A DNA stretch of 64,000 bases from DAITBA01 sp036824005 (GTDB lineage: Bacteria; Pseudomonadota; Gammaproteobacteria; Burkholderiales; Rhodocyclaceae), in assembly GCA_036824005.1 (NCBI GenBank), contig DAITBA010000009.1, positions 1 to 64,000 of the forward strand. The letters are read 5' to 3'. The translations under genes were made by a program, and so were the position numbers. Shown piece by piece: positions 27,791 through 36,637 of the stretch; the first letter of the stretch is position 1, and every line of letters starts with the position of its first letter. The notes below the pieces were generated by a model, which was not told where the DNA came from, searched no databases, and was given only the letters and a program-made list of their open reading frames with translations.

Positions 27791-27850
27791 TACCTGCGGG
27801 CAGGACGTGGCATGGGGCCAAGTCTTAATTCCGCAAGGAGGTCAAACAAG

Positions 27851-29125
27851 ATGAAACTATCCGTTCTGGCAGCCACGATCGCCTTGGCGTTCGGGGCGTC
27901 TGCACAGGTCTGGGCAGTGGAGACCGAGCAGAACAGCAACAGTGGTTCCGCAGCCGCGAACAATGAGTCGATTGCGGCAGACGTGACCGTATCCGATATT
28001 CTGAACGACAAGAGTCAGGGCAAGAAGGCCGGCAACAACCGCGACAACCAGGGCGCCGCGAACTCCATCGGCGCAGCGAATGCTGCCGCGGCCAATAACA
28101 ACGGCCACGCGCAGAACAACATCGTCACCACCACGCTGACGACCAATGCCGTTTCCGCGTCGGTCCTCGGTGCCATCGTCGGGCCGAATGGCAATACGTA
28201 CATCGGCAACAACGCCGGCAACAGCGGCCATGCCAATGGTGGCGATGCGGGTGCTTCCGGTTGGGGCTTCGGTGGCAGCGCGTCGTCGGCCGGTGGCAAG
28301 GGTGGCAATGGCGGCAACGGCGGCAACAGCGGCAGCGGCGGTACCGCGATCAACGGCGGTGCGGCTTCCGGTGGTGCGATCAGCTACGGTGCGCACAGCG
28401 GCGACGCGCAGGGCGGCCAAGGCGGTGCCGGCGTCGGCGTGAGCGTGGGTGCGTCCGGTAGCCTTGCCGGTTCCGGCAATGCGCTCGCTGCCAATGCCGC
28501 GAAAGGCGGTGACGCGACCAACCTCAACGTTGCAGCGGGCGGTGGCAGCCCCAACGGCGGCGTAAGCCTGAATGGTCTGGGTCTGCTGAACGGCAATGCT
28601 GCTGCAGCCTCCGAAGCGAGCGCGGGCAATTCCGGCAACTGGGCAGGCAATGGCGGCGACGCCTACAACGATGCCCGGGGCGATGCCGCGGAAGGCAAGA
28701 CCTCCGACGCCAAAGCCGAGTCCGGCAAGGCCGAGAGCGAGGCGACGGCCAAGTCCGACGCCGGCGAAGGTACGGGTGGCACCGGTGGCGACGGCAGCTC
28801 CGGCAATGTCAAGAACGGCGACGTGACGGCTGATGTGAGCAACGGCAGCGCCACGGCAGGAGCCGGCGCGGCTGGCAAGGACGGCGCTGCGGGCGCGGTC
28901 GGCGCCGGCGGCGTGGCCCAGGGTGGCGTCGGGCAGGGCGCAGAAGGCGCGGCCGGCGGTGATGGCGGCACGCTGGCGGTCAAAGCCGGTCACTTCAACC
29001 TGAGCAACAACATCGACTCGGTGGCGCAAGGCGCAGCCGGAATCGGCGTCGTGGCTCAGTCCAGCGCCTACACCGCGATGCTGCAGCAAAGCGTCAACGT
29101 TCAAGCCAACCTGAAGGCCCAGTAA
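27851..29125 (+). CDS. Secreted Gly/Asn/Ala-rich protein, putative functional-amyloid subunit 1
   Basis: Protein of 424 residues with a signal peptide (MKLSVLAATIALAFGASAQVWA, cleavage before VETEQN). The mature chain has an Asn/Ala-rich N-terminal module (about 23-115), a low-complexity Gly/Asn/Ser/Ala centre with GGNGGNGGNSGSGG, an acidic-basic Lys/Glu/Ala patch (EGKTSDAKAESGKAESEATA) and a conserved end motif (FNLSNNIDSVAQGAAGIGVV, then LQQSVNVQANL). It has no cysteine. The end motif is shared with the next gene. The start at 27851 follows AAGGAGGT at 8 bp spacing. First gene behind the sigma-54 promoter. With a C39-like peptidase and FapF-like pore nearby I infer a FapB/FapC-type fibril subunit, although Pseudomonas subunits carry a C-terminal CxxC that is missing here. 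Confidence 0.7.
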   Translation: MKLSVLAATIALAFGASAQVWAVETEQNSNSGSAAANNESIAADVTVSDILNDKSQGKKAGNNRDNQGAANSIGAANAAAANNNGHAQNNIVTTTLTTNAVSASVLGAIVGPNGNTYIGNNAGNSGHANGGDAGASGWGFGGSASSAGGKGGNGGNGGNSGSGGTAINGGAASGGAISYGAHSGDAQGGQGGAGVGVSVGASGSLAGSGNALAANAAKGGDATNLNVAAGGGSPNGGVSLNGLGLLNGNAAAASEASAGNSGNWAGNGGDAYNDARGDAAEGKTSDAKAESGKAESEATAKSDAGEGTGGTGGDGSSGNVKNGDVTADVSNGSATAGAGAAGKDGAAGAVGAGGVAQGGVGQGAEGAAGGDGGTLAVKAGHFNLSNNIDSVAQGAAGIGVVAQSSAYTAMLQQSVNVQANLKAQ

Positions 29126-29146
29126 TCAATTCGGAGGTCAATAAAC

Positions 29147-30418
29147 ATGAAACAAACTCTTATTGCAAGCGCCGTCGCACTTGCGTTCGCTTCCAGCGCC
29201 TGGGCCGTCGAGACCCAGCAAAACGACAACACCGACTCGGCGCTCGCCAACAACGCCTCGCTGGCAATCAACGCCGACGTGAGCGACATCGCCAACGACA
29301 AGAGCACCGACAAGGAAAAGGGTGACTACCGCAACAACGCCGGCACGGCGACGTCTGCGGGTCTCAATGCCGCGTCGGCCAACAACGGCGGCACGGCCCA
29401 GAACAACATCACGACGACCACCTACGTCAACACCTTCACGGCCACGTCTCTGCTGACCGGTGCCGTCATCGGCAATGTCAATGCCGGTATCGGTAACACC
29501 GCAGTCAACTATGGCAATGCCAACGGTGGCAACGGCGGTTGGGGTGGCGCGGGCTTCGGCGGTGCTGCGACGGCAACCGGCGGTACCGGCGGCAACGGCG
29601 GCAACGGCGGCAGCGGCGGCAACGGCGGCAACGCCACCAACGGCAGCGCGCTCACCTTTGGCGCGGCCAACGGCGGTGCCACCAGCGGCAATGCGACTGG
29701 CGGCGACGGTGGCCTGGGGATTGGCGGTAGCGGCGCTCTGTCGGGCAGCGGCTCGGCATCGGGCGGTGCCGGCGCGGCTAACCTGGGTGTCGGTGGCAAT
29801 GCGGCGAACGCGAACGGCCTGGCCGTCGGCGGCAGCCCGAACGGTGGCGGCTCGGCCAATGGCGCCGGCGCCGGCAACGGCAACGCCCTGACGAATGGTG
29901 GTACCGCCACGGCCGGCAACAGCGGCAATGGCACCGGCAACGGTGGTGCGGGTGGCAACTCCGCCGCCGGCAACGCCGGCGCCGGCAGCACCGGTGCGGC
30001 CAGCGCGACCAGCGGTACGTCCAGCAGCACGGCCGATGCCACCAGCGGCACCGGCACCGGCAACGGCGGTAACGCCGGTCACGGTTCCTCGGGCACGGCC
30101 GAGAATGGCATCACCTCGGCCAACGCCACCAACGGCAGCGCGACGGCAGGTGCCGGTGCGGTCGGCGGAGCCGCTGGCGCAGCCGGTGAGGGCAAAGGCG
30201 GCCAAGCGACCGGCGGCGCGGGCTACGGCGGTGTCGGCGGCGCGGGCGGCAAGGGCGGCAGCATCACGGTCGATGCCGGCTCCTTCAACATGTCCAACAA
30301 CATCGGCGAAGCAGCCCAGAGTGCTGCGGGCATCATGGTGATCGGCCAGAACAGCGGCTTCTCCTCGCTGGTGCAGCAGAGCGTCAACGTTCAGGCCAAC
30401 CTGACCGTCGGTAAGTAA
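29147..30418 (+). CDS. Secreted Gly/Asn/Ala-rich protein, putative functional-amyloid subunit 2
   Basis: Paralogue of the preceding gene, 423 residues. Signal peptide MKQTLIASAVALAFASSAWA, cleaved before VETQQN. The N-terminal module (INADVSDIANDKSTDKEKGD) parallels subunit 1's DVTVSDILNDKSQGKKAG. The centre is a long run of GN, GG, TG and AG dipeptides with five tandem 9-nt units at 29591-29635. The C-terminus has FNMSNNIGEAAQSAAGIMVI followed by LVQQSVNVQANLTVGK. No cysteine. The ribosome site GGAGGTCA precedes the ATG by 6 bp, and the gene lies 21 bp after subunit 1. The two probably co-assemble, one as major and one as minor or nucleating subunit. Which is which cannot be read. Confidence 0.7.
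   Translation: MKQTLIASAVALAFASSAWAVETQQNDNTDSALANNASLAINADVSDIANDKSTDKEKGDYRNNAGTATSAGLNAASANNGGTAQNNITTTTYVNTFTATSLLTGAVIGNVNAGIGNTAVNYGNANGGNGGWGGAGFGGAATATGGTGGNGGNGGSGGNGGNATNGSALTFGAANGGATSGNATGGDGGLGIGGSGALSGSGSASGGAGAANLGVGGNAANANGLAVGGSPNGGGSANGAGAGNGNALTNGGTATAGNSGNGTGNGGAGGNSAAGNAGAGSTGAASATSGTSSSTADATSGTGTGNGGNAGHGSSGTAENGITSANATNGSATAGAGAVGGAAGAAGEGKGGQATGGAGYGGVGGAGGKGGSITVDAGSFNMSNNIGEAAQSAAGIMVIGQNSGFSSLVQQSVNVQANLTVGK
29591..29635 (+). repeat. Tandem 9-nt repeat coding for (Gly-Asn-Gly)n
   Basis: Five direct units of the form GGCAACGGC (one with AGC, the last ending GCC) inside subunit 2. A candidate site for slipped-strand length variation in steps of three residues. Confidence 0.8.
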
Positions 30419-30431
30419 CAGCGATGTGATC

Positions 30432-30453
30432 GGGGGGCGCGCAAGCGCCTCCC
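30432..30453 (+). promoter_or_regulatory. Intercistronic stem-loop after the subunit genes
   Basis: GGGGGGCGC-GCAA-GCGCCTCCC forms a 9-bp stem with one G-U pair and a GCAA tetraloop, 14 bp after the subunit 2 stop. No T-run follows. Such hairpins can protect the upstream mRNA or partly stop transcription. Here that would make subunits more abundant than the secretion proteins (inference). Confidence 0.6.
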
Positions 30454-30484
30454 GGCGTCTGTCGAATGGAAAGGAGGCAGACCT

Positions 30485-30874
30485 ATGCGCAAGACAACAC
30501 ATCTGCTGGTTTTGCTTGTTGCGTTCTTTGCGGCGTCCATGGGGCAACCCGTCGCGGCAGCGGGGAACGACGAGAATAGCCCGGCCGTGGCCACGGACAG
30601 CGGAGCCGCCTCTGGTGGTTCGTTGGCGTTTGGACAGTCGGTTGTTCTCGACGGCGATCTGGATAGTCAGCGCGGTGGGCAGGATCTGCATATCAGCGAA
30701 ATGGACCTCAAAGGTGTCGTCGGCGAGAACGTCGCAACGAACCTGACGACCGGTGGCAACTTCATCGGCGAGGGCGCCTTCGGCAATGCCGCAGGCATTC
30801 CCCTGGTCGTGCAGAACTCCGGCAACAACGTTCTGATCCAGAACGCAGTGATTGTGAATGTGAAAGTTGAATGA
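30485..30874 (+). CDS. Small secreted protein of the amyloid-like locus
   Basis: Protein of 129 residues with a signal peptide (KTTHLLVLLVAFFAASMG, probable cleavage after AAA near residue 26). The mature part is short and acidic. It ends with a Gly/Asn segment and an alternating hydrophobic tail (LVVQNSGNNVLIQNAVIVNV) that echoes the C-terminal VxxQNSG...LVQQSVNVQA motif of subunit 2. AAAGGAGG precedes the ATG. The stop overlaps the peptidase start (ATGA). By position and shared tail it could be a minor or nucleating subunit, or fill the role of FapA. I do not recognise its family, and no function is proven. Confidence 0.65.
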   Translation: MRKTTHLLVLLVAFFAASMGQPVAAAGNDENSPAVATDSGAASGGSLAFGQSVVLDGDLDSQRGGQDLHISEMDLKGVVGENVATNLTTGGNFIGEGAFGNAAGIPLVVQNSGNNVLIQNAVIVNVKVE

Positions 30875-31575
30875 GTAGCAAGCGGCCCGCCATGAAGCTC
30901 CGTGCAGCTCTGACCCTTTTCCATGTACTCGTGGTTTCCACCGGGGTACAGGCGGGGTCGATCGAACTGCCGGGGCAGATTGGCGGCGCCTTTTCCGTGC
31001 CCACCACCAGCATGAAGGAGGCGCGGTTCAAGTCGACACTACGGCAGCAATATGACTTCAGCTGCGGATCAGCGGCTGTGGCCACATTGCTGACCCATCA
31101 TTACAACCGCCCGGTGACCGAGGAGCAGGTTTTCAAGGTCATGTACGAGCGCGGTGACCGGGCCAAGATCCAGCGCGAGGGGTTTTCGCTGCTGGATATG
31201 AAGATGTACATCGAAAGCCAGGGCTTCAAGGCGGACGGAGTCCAGGCGGAGTTGGATCAGCTTGCGGCGGCAAAGATACCGGCGATCGTCCTCATCCGGG
31301 AAAACGGCTACAACCACTTCGTGGTCATCAAGGGCGTGAAGGACGGGAGAGTCGTGTTCGGCGATCCGGCATCGGGCACGCGCGTCTTGTACCGCGCAGA
31401 GTTCGAGAAGATCTGGCCGAACCGCATCCTGTTCGTCATACGCGACAAGACGGACATCGCCTTGTTCAATCGCGACGACGACTGGAAGGTCCGACCAAAA
31501 GCACCGATTGCAGATGGAATCACCCGCGGCGCAACGGATGTCTTGTTGCTCCGCCGCGGACCGAACGATTTCTAA
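30871..31575 (+). CDS. Periplasmic C39-like peptidase, FapD-type
   Basis: Papain-like C39-family protein of 234 residues with a signal peptide (LRAALTLFHVLVVSTGVQAG). The catalytic set is complete: oxyanion Gln59, Cys65 in YDFSCGSAA, His149 in GYNHFVVIKG and Asp165 in FGDPASG. Unlike bacteriocin exporters it has no ABC or membrane domains, which is the architecture of FapD, a C39-like protein needed for Fap amyloid export in Pseudomonas. It overlaps the small secreted protein gene by 4 bp and is 9 bp upstream of a gene with an internal double-glycine site, its plausible substrate. An alternative start at 30892 would shorten it by 7 residues. Confidence 0.8.
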   Translation: MSSKRPAMKLRAALTLFHVLVVSTGVQAGSIELPGQIGGAFSVPTTSMKEARFKSTLRQQYDFSCGSAAVATLLTHHYNRPVTEEQVFKVMYERGDRAKIQREGFSLLDMKMYIESQGFKADGVQAELDQLAAAKIPAIVLIRENGYNHFVVIKGVKDGRVVFGDPASGTRVLYRAEFEKIWPNRILFVIRDKTDIALFNRDDDWKVRPKAPIADGITRGATDVLLLRRGPNDF

Positions 31576-31584
31576 GAGGCGAAC

Positions 31585-33078
31585 ATGCTGATAACAATGC
31601 CGACGCGAAGGACTATGGCGGTACTCATCTCCCTGATCGGATTGGGGACGATCACGCACGTTGTGCAGAGCGACCGCACTCCTCTTTATGGCATCGACTC
31701 GGATTCGGATTCCGTGCGCGAACCCTCGCTGCTCAGCGGAGCGGATGATGATCGGCACGGCGCCATCGCGGTGCTCGTCCCCGAGGACGGATATCGCCCG
31801 CATGGCGACGCGGCCCCTCCTCCTGCCGAGTTACTCGCTTTGGGTACATGGCCTTTGGATCCGGATCAGCCCAAGCAGGGCGGGGAAATGCTCGCCAATG
31901 GCCAAATCGCGAGCGAATCTTCGGCCGGTACCGAGGAAGTGACAGCGGCGCAAGGCGGTCAAGCGCAGACTCCAGCGAGCCCGGCTGCGATCGCTGCCGC
32001 CGAAACGGGATCAAGCAACCGCGCGGCCAACGAATCCGTGCATGGGGAACAGCTTGCATCCGGCCAGGCGGCGTCGTCGAACCAGGTCGGCGTCATTTCC
32101 GTTGCTCCTGTGACCATGGCGGCGGCCCCGGAGGTTTTGGAAACGCATTCCGGCGCGCGGAACTCCGCCAATACAGATGGCATGATGGACGCGCTTATCG
32201 CCGCGTTTGATGCCTCCCACGGTCCGAGCAAGACGGCCAAGGAGCCTGCATCGGAGTCGCGTGCCGCGAGCGCCGCAGGCGCGCAAAAGAACGCGGACGC
32301 GTCTGCGCCGGCGAAGGTGTCGCGGGATCGTGCCCACGAATTCCTTGAGTCGATCGGCCTGGCCGAACTGCCGTCGATCGACAAGGTCGGGGCAGCAGTA
32401 ACGGAGGGGGTCAAACAGGTCGCTACGAAAGCACGCGATCTGCTCGGCGAGTTTGTTGCGTTCCTGGGCGTGAGCAAGGAAGAGAAGGCCGGTACCGCGG
32501 TGGCTACCACCGCGCCCAAGGCGAGCGAGAAAAAGGCTGACCTTGGGGAAGAGATCAAGCCGAAGGAGCGCTGGGTCATTGCCGAAGAGGGGCAGGCAGC
32601 GCGGGAGGTCATGGGCGCGGAACGCATCGTCCTGAGTGCCGCGTCGCTGGACGACATGCGCGGCGGTTTTGTAACCGACACCGGACTCAAGGTTTCCTTC
32701 GGGATTGACCGCGCAACATATATCAATGGCAACTTGGTGACGATGACCAGCCTTAATGTCGCCGACCTTGGTGCGCTGAAGGGTGGGGGCACGGGACAGG
32801 GGAACGTCCCGGTGGCCGTGGTGCAAAGCCAGGCCGGTGGCGGAGCGACGGCGGTAGGGGGGATGAACATCGTTCAGAACGGCGCGAACAATGTGGTACA
32901 GACCAATTCGCTTTCCCCGAACGCACTCGGCACGATCGTCCAGAACTCCCTGGACAATCAAAAGATCCAGAACGTGACGACAGTGAATACGACTGTTAAC
33001 AGCGGCCAGATGCTGCGATCCATCAACTTCCAGTACTCGCTGCGCGACGCTCTTACCGCGGCTGCGCGCAAGTGGTGA
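31585..33078 (+). CDS. Large secreted/anchored protein with internal double-glycine site, FapE-like position
   Basis: A 497-residue protein. A hydrophobic N-terminus (MAVLISLIGLGTITHVVQS) is a signal peptide or anchor. Residues 30-340 are low complexity, rich in Ala, Ser, Glu and Lys, with one more ordered stretch (EFLESIGLAELPSIDKVGAA). At 350-361 lies LSAASLDDMRGG, fitting the LSxxELxxIxGG leader consensus cut by C39 peptidases. After it comes a 136-residue Asn/Gln/Val-rich domain containing IVQNGANNVVQTNS and VTTVNTTVNSGQ. Position after the C39 gene, just before the FapF-like pore gene, matches fapE. Cleavage at Gly361 would release the amyloid-like domain. This is inference. The family itself is not one I can name with certainty. 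Confidence 0.6.
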   Translation: MLITMPTRRTMAVLISLIGLGTITHVVQSDRTPLYGIDSDSDSVREPSLLSGADDDRHGAIAVLVPEDGYRPHGDAAPPPAELLALGTWPLDPDQPKQGGEMLANGQIASESSAGTEEVTAAQGGQAQTPASPAAIAAAETGSSNRAANESVHGEQLASGQAASSNQVGVISVAPVTMAAAPEVLETHSGARNSANTDGMMDALIAAFDASHGPSKTAKEPASESRAASAAGAQKNADASAPAKVSRDRAHEFLESIGLAELPSIDKVGAAVTEGVKQVATKARDLLGEFVAFLGVSKEEKAGTAVATTAPKASEKKADLGEEIKPKERWVIAEEGQAAREVMGAERIVLSAASLDDMRGGFVTDTGLKVSFGIDRATYINGNLVTMTSLNVADLGALKGGGTGQGNVPVAVVQSQAGGGATAVGGMNIVQNGANNVVQTNSLSPNALGTIVQNSLDNQKIQNVTTVNTTVNSGQMLRSINFQYSLRDALTAAARKW

Positions 33079-33174
33079 GTTGCACGTCCGGCGCGCGCGC
33101 AGAGCAAGCATAGGAACTCGAAGGGGCACGCAGCAGTATTCGAGTCACTGCAAGTGGCTCCGAGACAACACAAG

Positions 33175-33195
33175 ACCCGCGCAAGCGGGTTTTTT
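33175..33195 (+). terminator. Rho-independent terminator of the amyloid-like operon
   Basis: ACCCGC-GCAA-GCGGGT followed directly by TTTTT on the plus strand: a 6-bp GC-rich stem with a GCAA tetraloop, 97 bp after the last gene of the operon. Confidence 0.85.
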
Positions 33196-33387
33196 GTTGA
33201 GCGCGCGACGTTGGCAAGAGAGATCCTGCTTGGGAGCATCGCTCGCCTGGTAGTGCTCGTCATTCCGGAGCTGACCGTCCGGGCAGGACCTGCACTTCAG
33301 GAGGATTTTTCGACGCGTGTTCTGAATTCCGGGTCGCGCTTTGCATCCCCGGAACGACGCGCTGGAACTCGTCGCTAACCGGACGCC
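33196..33387. other. Spacer between converging terminators
   Basis: No gene or repeat recognised. It separates the plus-strand amyloid-like operon from the minus-strand fapF-like gene. The whole gap 33079-33468 is 390 bp and holds only the two terminators. Confidence 0.5.
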
Positions 33388-33388
33388 A

Positions 33389-33432
33389 ACCAAAAAAGAA
33401 ACCGCCTGCCGCACTTGGATGCGCGGCAGGCG
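33389..33432 (-). terminator. Rho-independent terminator of the fapF-like gene
   Basis: Perfect 10-bp inverted repeat CGCCTGCCGC / GCGGCAGGCG (33403-33412 and 33423-33432) with a 10-nt loop. Read on the minus strand it is followed by a run of six T interrupted once nearby (GTTTCTTTTTTGG). Confidence 0.85.
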
Positions 33433-33468
33433 CGGGTAGAGGTGCTGCTCTACGGTATCGGTTTTGTC

Positions 33469-34800
33469 TTAGAAGGTGTAAGGCATGCGCAACGTGAGCG
33501 AAAGGTCTGGCGTGTCTCTTGTCAGTCCAGCGCCAAGCGAGAGGTTCAACGTGCGCTTCTCGTCCAAACGGTAGGAGTATCCCAGCAACAGTGTCCCCAA
33601 CTGCACGCGCACGGCGGTCGTCGGATAGGCACCGTTGACCTTGGTCTTGCCGACAGACTGGTGGTCGTAGCCCAGACTGAACGACGTACGATCGTTGATT
33701 GCCAGGCCCATGCCGATGTTGAATCCGAGCACGCCACCGGGTTCGACCGTACCGATATCGATGTCGCCCACGTCCGTCTTCTGCTTCACGCCTGTGCGCT
33801 TGAAGTTGTGCTGGTAGCTGAGGCTGCCGAACAGCACGGCAGGATCCGATGGATAGAGCATCGTCAGGCTGGGCTGCAGCGTGTAGAAGCCCGAACCCGT
33901 CGGCAATTCGGTCTGAAGACCCGTACGCGCGCCCACCGTATTGATTTGCTCGGACTCGAACGGATCCTTGCCCGTGCGGCTCTTGAAGCGCAATCCGCCG
34001 ACGAAGTAAGGTTTGTCGACCCCGCCCTCGTTCAGCTGGTAACGGCCGGTCACCTCGACGTCGCCGATACCGCTGCCCGTCGCGTTGAATGCTGTCTCAA
34101 CGGCCGTACCGGTACCGAACTCCCGGCTTACCGTATCGTCATTGCGATAGACGTAAGGCACGCGGGCTTCGAGTTCGAAGCGGTTGGTCACGCCGTAACG
34201 ACCGGTGAGGGATGCGGTGAAGGTGTTGCGCTTGACTTCCCTGACGTCGATCAGGCCGATCAGCAGCGCCGGGATGATCGTGTAACCGACGAGTGCGACC
34301 CGGTTGCTCGATGAGTACGAGTACTGCAGCGAGGGGTCCAGCACGAACTTGCCGCGCGGAGTGAGCACACCTGGTTGCTCGAAGATCGGCGCGATCTGCG
34401 GCTTGCTTTCCTTCTGGGCAGGCGCCTGCCCAACCGGTTGCTGCTGCGCCTGTGCCAGGTATTCGCCTTGCGACTGGGCGCTGCCTGAGCCTTGGGATGC
34501 CGCCGCCACGGGTGTTCCGCCGCTGGTCGCGCTTCCAGAGGAAGCGGTCTTTCTGGCCGTGCTGCGGGGTTTCTCGATGCCCATCTGCTGTTTCATCTCG
34601 GCAATCTTGGCCTCCTGGGCGGCCAGATCCCGCTTCAGCGCCTCAAGGCGGCTGGTTTGGTCATCCAGTTGCTTCCGTAGCGCATCGAGGCGCTGCGTTT
34701 CTTCAGCCGTGGCTTGGGCATAGGCGCCTGAAGCAAATAGCAGCGCCCCCAGCACGCCCCCTGCGCCCGCAAGTTTCGATCTTGCCGACCGCGAATCCAT
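33469..34800 (-). CDS. FapF-like outer-membrane transporter with N-terminal coiled coil
   Basis: Outer-membrane beta-barrel of 443 residues. Signal peptide MDSRSARSKLAGAGGVLGAL plus LFASGAYA. Then a coiled coil at about 30-78 (LDALRKQLDDQTSRLEALKR, AAQEAKIAEMKQQMG), a Gln/Ala/Pro linker, and a plug-proximal segment IFEQPGVLTPRGKFVLDPSL that strongly resembles FapF. The barrel has alternating strands and a terminal Phe (LRMPYTF). In Pseudomonas FapF is the trimeric pore that exports amyloid subunits, gated by its coiled coil. The ATG at 34800 follows AAAGGAGG at 5 bp spacing. It lies 40 bp after the sigma-54 activator gene on the same strand and converges on the subunit operon. Confidence 0.8.
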   Translation of the reverse strand: MDSRSARSKLAGAGGVLGALLFASGAYAQATAEETQRLDALRKQLDDQTSRLEALKRDLAAQEAKIAEMKQQMGIEKPRSTARKTASSGSATSGGTPVAAASQGSGSAQSQGEYLAQAQQQPVGQAPAQKESKPQIAPIFEQPGVLTPRGKFVLDPSLQYSYSSSNRVALVGYTIIPALLIGLIDVREVKRNTFTASLTGRYGVTNRFELEARVPYVYRNDDTVSREFGTGTAVETAFNATGSGIGDVEVTGRYQLNEGGVDKPYFVGGLRFKSRTGKDPFESEQINTVGARTGLQTELPTGSGFYTLQPSLTMLYPSDPAVLFGSLSYQHNFKRTGVKQKTDVGDIDIGTVEPGGVLGFNIGMGLAINDRTSFSLGYDHQSVGKTKVNGAYPTTAVRVQLGTLLLGYSYRLDEKRTLNLSLGAGLTRDTPDLSLTLRMPYTF

Positions 34801-34840
34801 GTTGGCCTCCTTTCCGAAAAAAGCGAGTTTTTCTCGCATA

Positions 34841-36169
<1,329 letters not shown>

Positions 36170-36637
36170 TTACCGAGTGAGTCGGTTCGATCGGGCGGCA
36201 CGAGGTTCCTTCCCGATCCAACCTGTTGTCGGCGCTACGATGAAATGGCGCCTGCACCGACGCGAAAATTTGGTTGAACCGCAAGCTTGGATTATCTCGG
36301 CAGATCGCTGCATTCGTCAATTGACCGAACGCTCTGATCTGACCTCATGCACCTACGTCGAAAGAACAGTTGACAATCCTCGCTGCGTGCAATGCGAATC
36401 AAGCTGTCGCCGCGTCCCGGCCGGCCCGCTATGGCGGCGCCTCGCGCTGATTGGAGGGCGAGGGCGATCGCCGGCAGATTCCGGTATGATCAACGCGTGG
36501 CGCACGCGCGGCGCGTGTGATGGGGTATCCATTTTCCTTCGCGGCAACTTGGCCATCGCGGCGGGGCCGCGTCAATCCTAACGGCATGATTCGGGTGTGC
36601 CGCGCCCGAGCGTGCAATTCCTCTGCCAGTCGAGACA
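36170..36637. other. Intergenic region, divergent
   Basis: About 468 bp between the activator gene (minus) and the AI-2E family permease gene (plus). It must hold promoters for both. No confident sigma-70 or sigma-54 box, repeat or RNA gene was recognised. Short open frames across it have no supporting features. Confidence 0.5.

Larger units (their letters stand above)
27338..27850 (+). promoter_or_regulatory. Regulatory intergenic region upstream of the amyloid-like operon
   Basis: About 513 bp without a gene, AT-rich compared with its surroundings in the second half. It contains three palindromes (27352-27374, 27388-27402, 27606-27628) and a sigma-54 -24/-12 promoter (27775-27790). A short open frame at 27637-27828 overlaps the promoter and has no family features, so it is not called as a gene. 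Confidence 0.7.

Noticed and set aside
27637..27828. 63-codon open frame upstream of the first subunit gene
   Set aside because: It overlaps the sigma-54 promoter and has no family features, and transcription from that promoter would start inside it.
29580..29650. CRISPR-like or minisatellite appearance of regular GGC-rich repeats
   Set aside because: Units are 9 nt, in frame and code for Gly-Asn-Gly. There are no spacers or cas genes.
27857..30691. Two long minus-strand open frames (415 and 517 codons) opposite the Gly-rich subunit genes
   Set aside because: They mirror the GC-rich repetitive codons of the plus-strand genes, have no ribosome site or family motif, and span the sense gene boundaries. 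The sense proteins have signal peptides and good ribosome sites.
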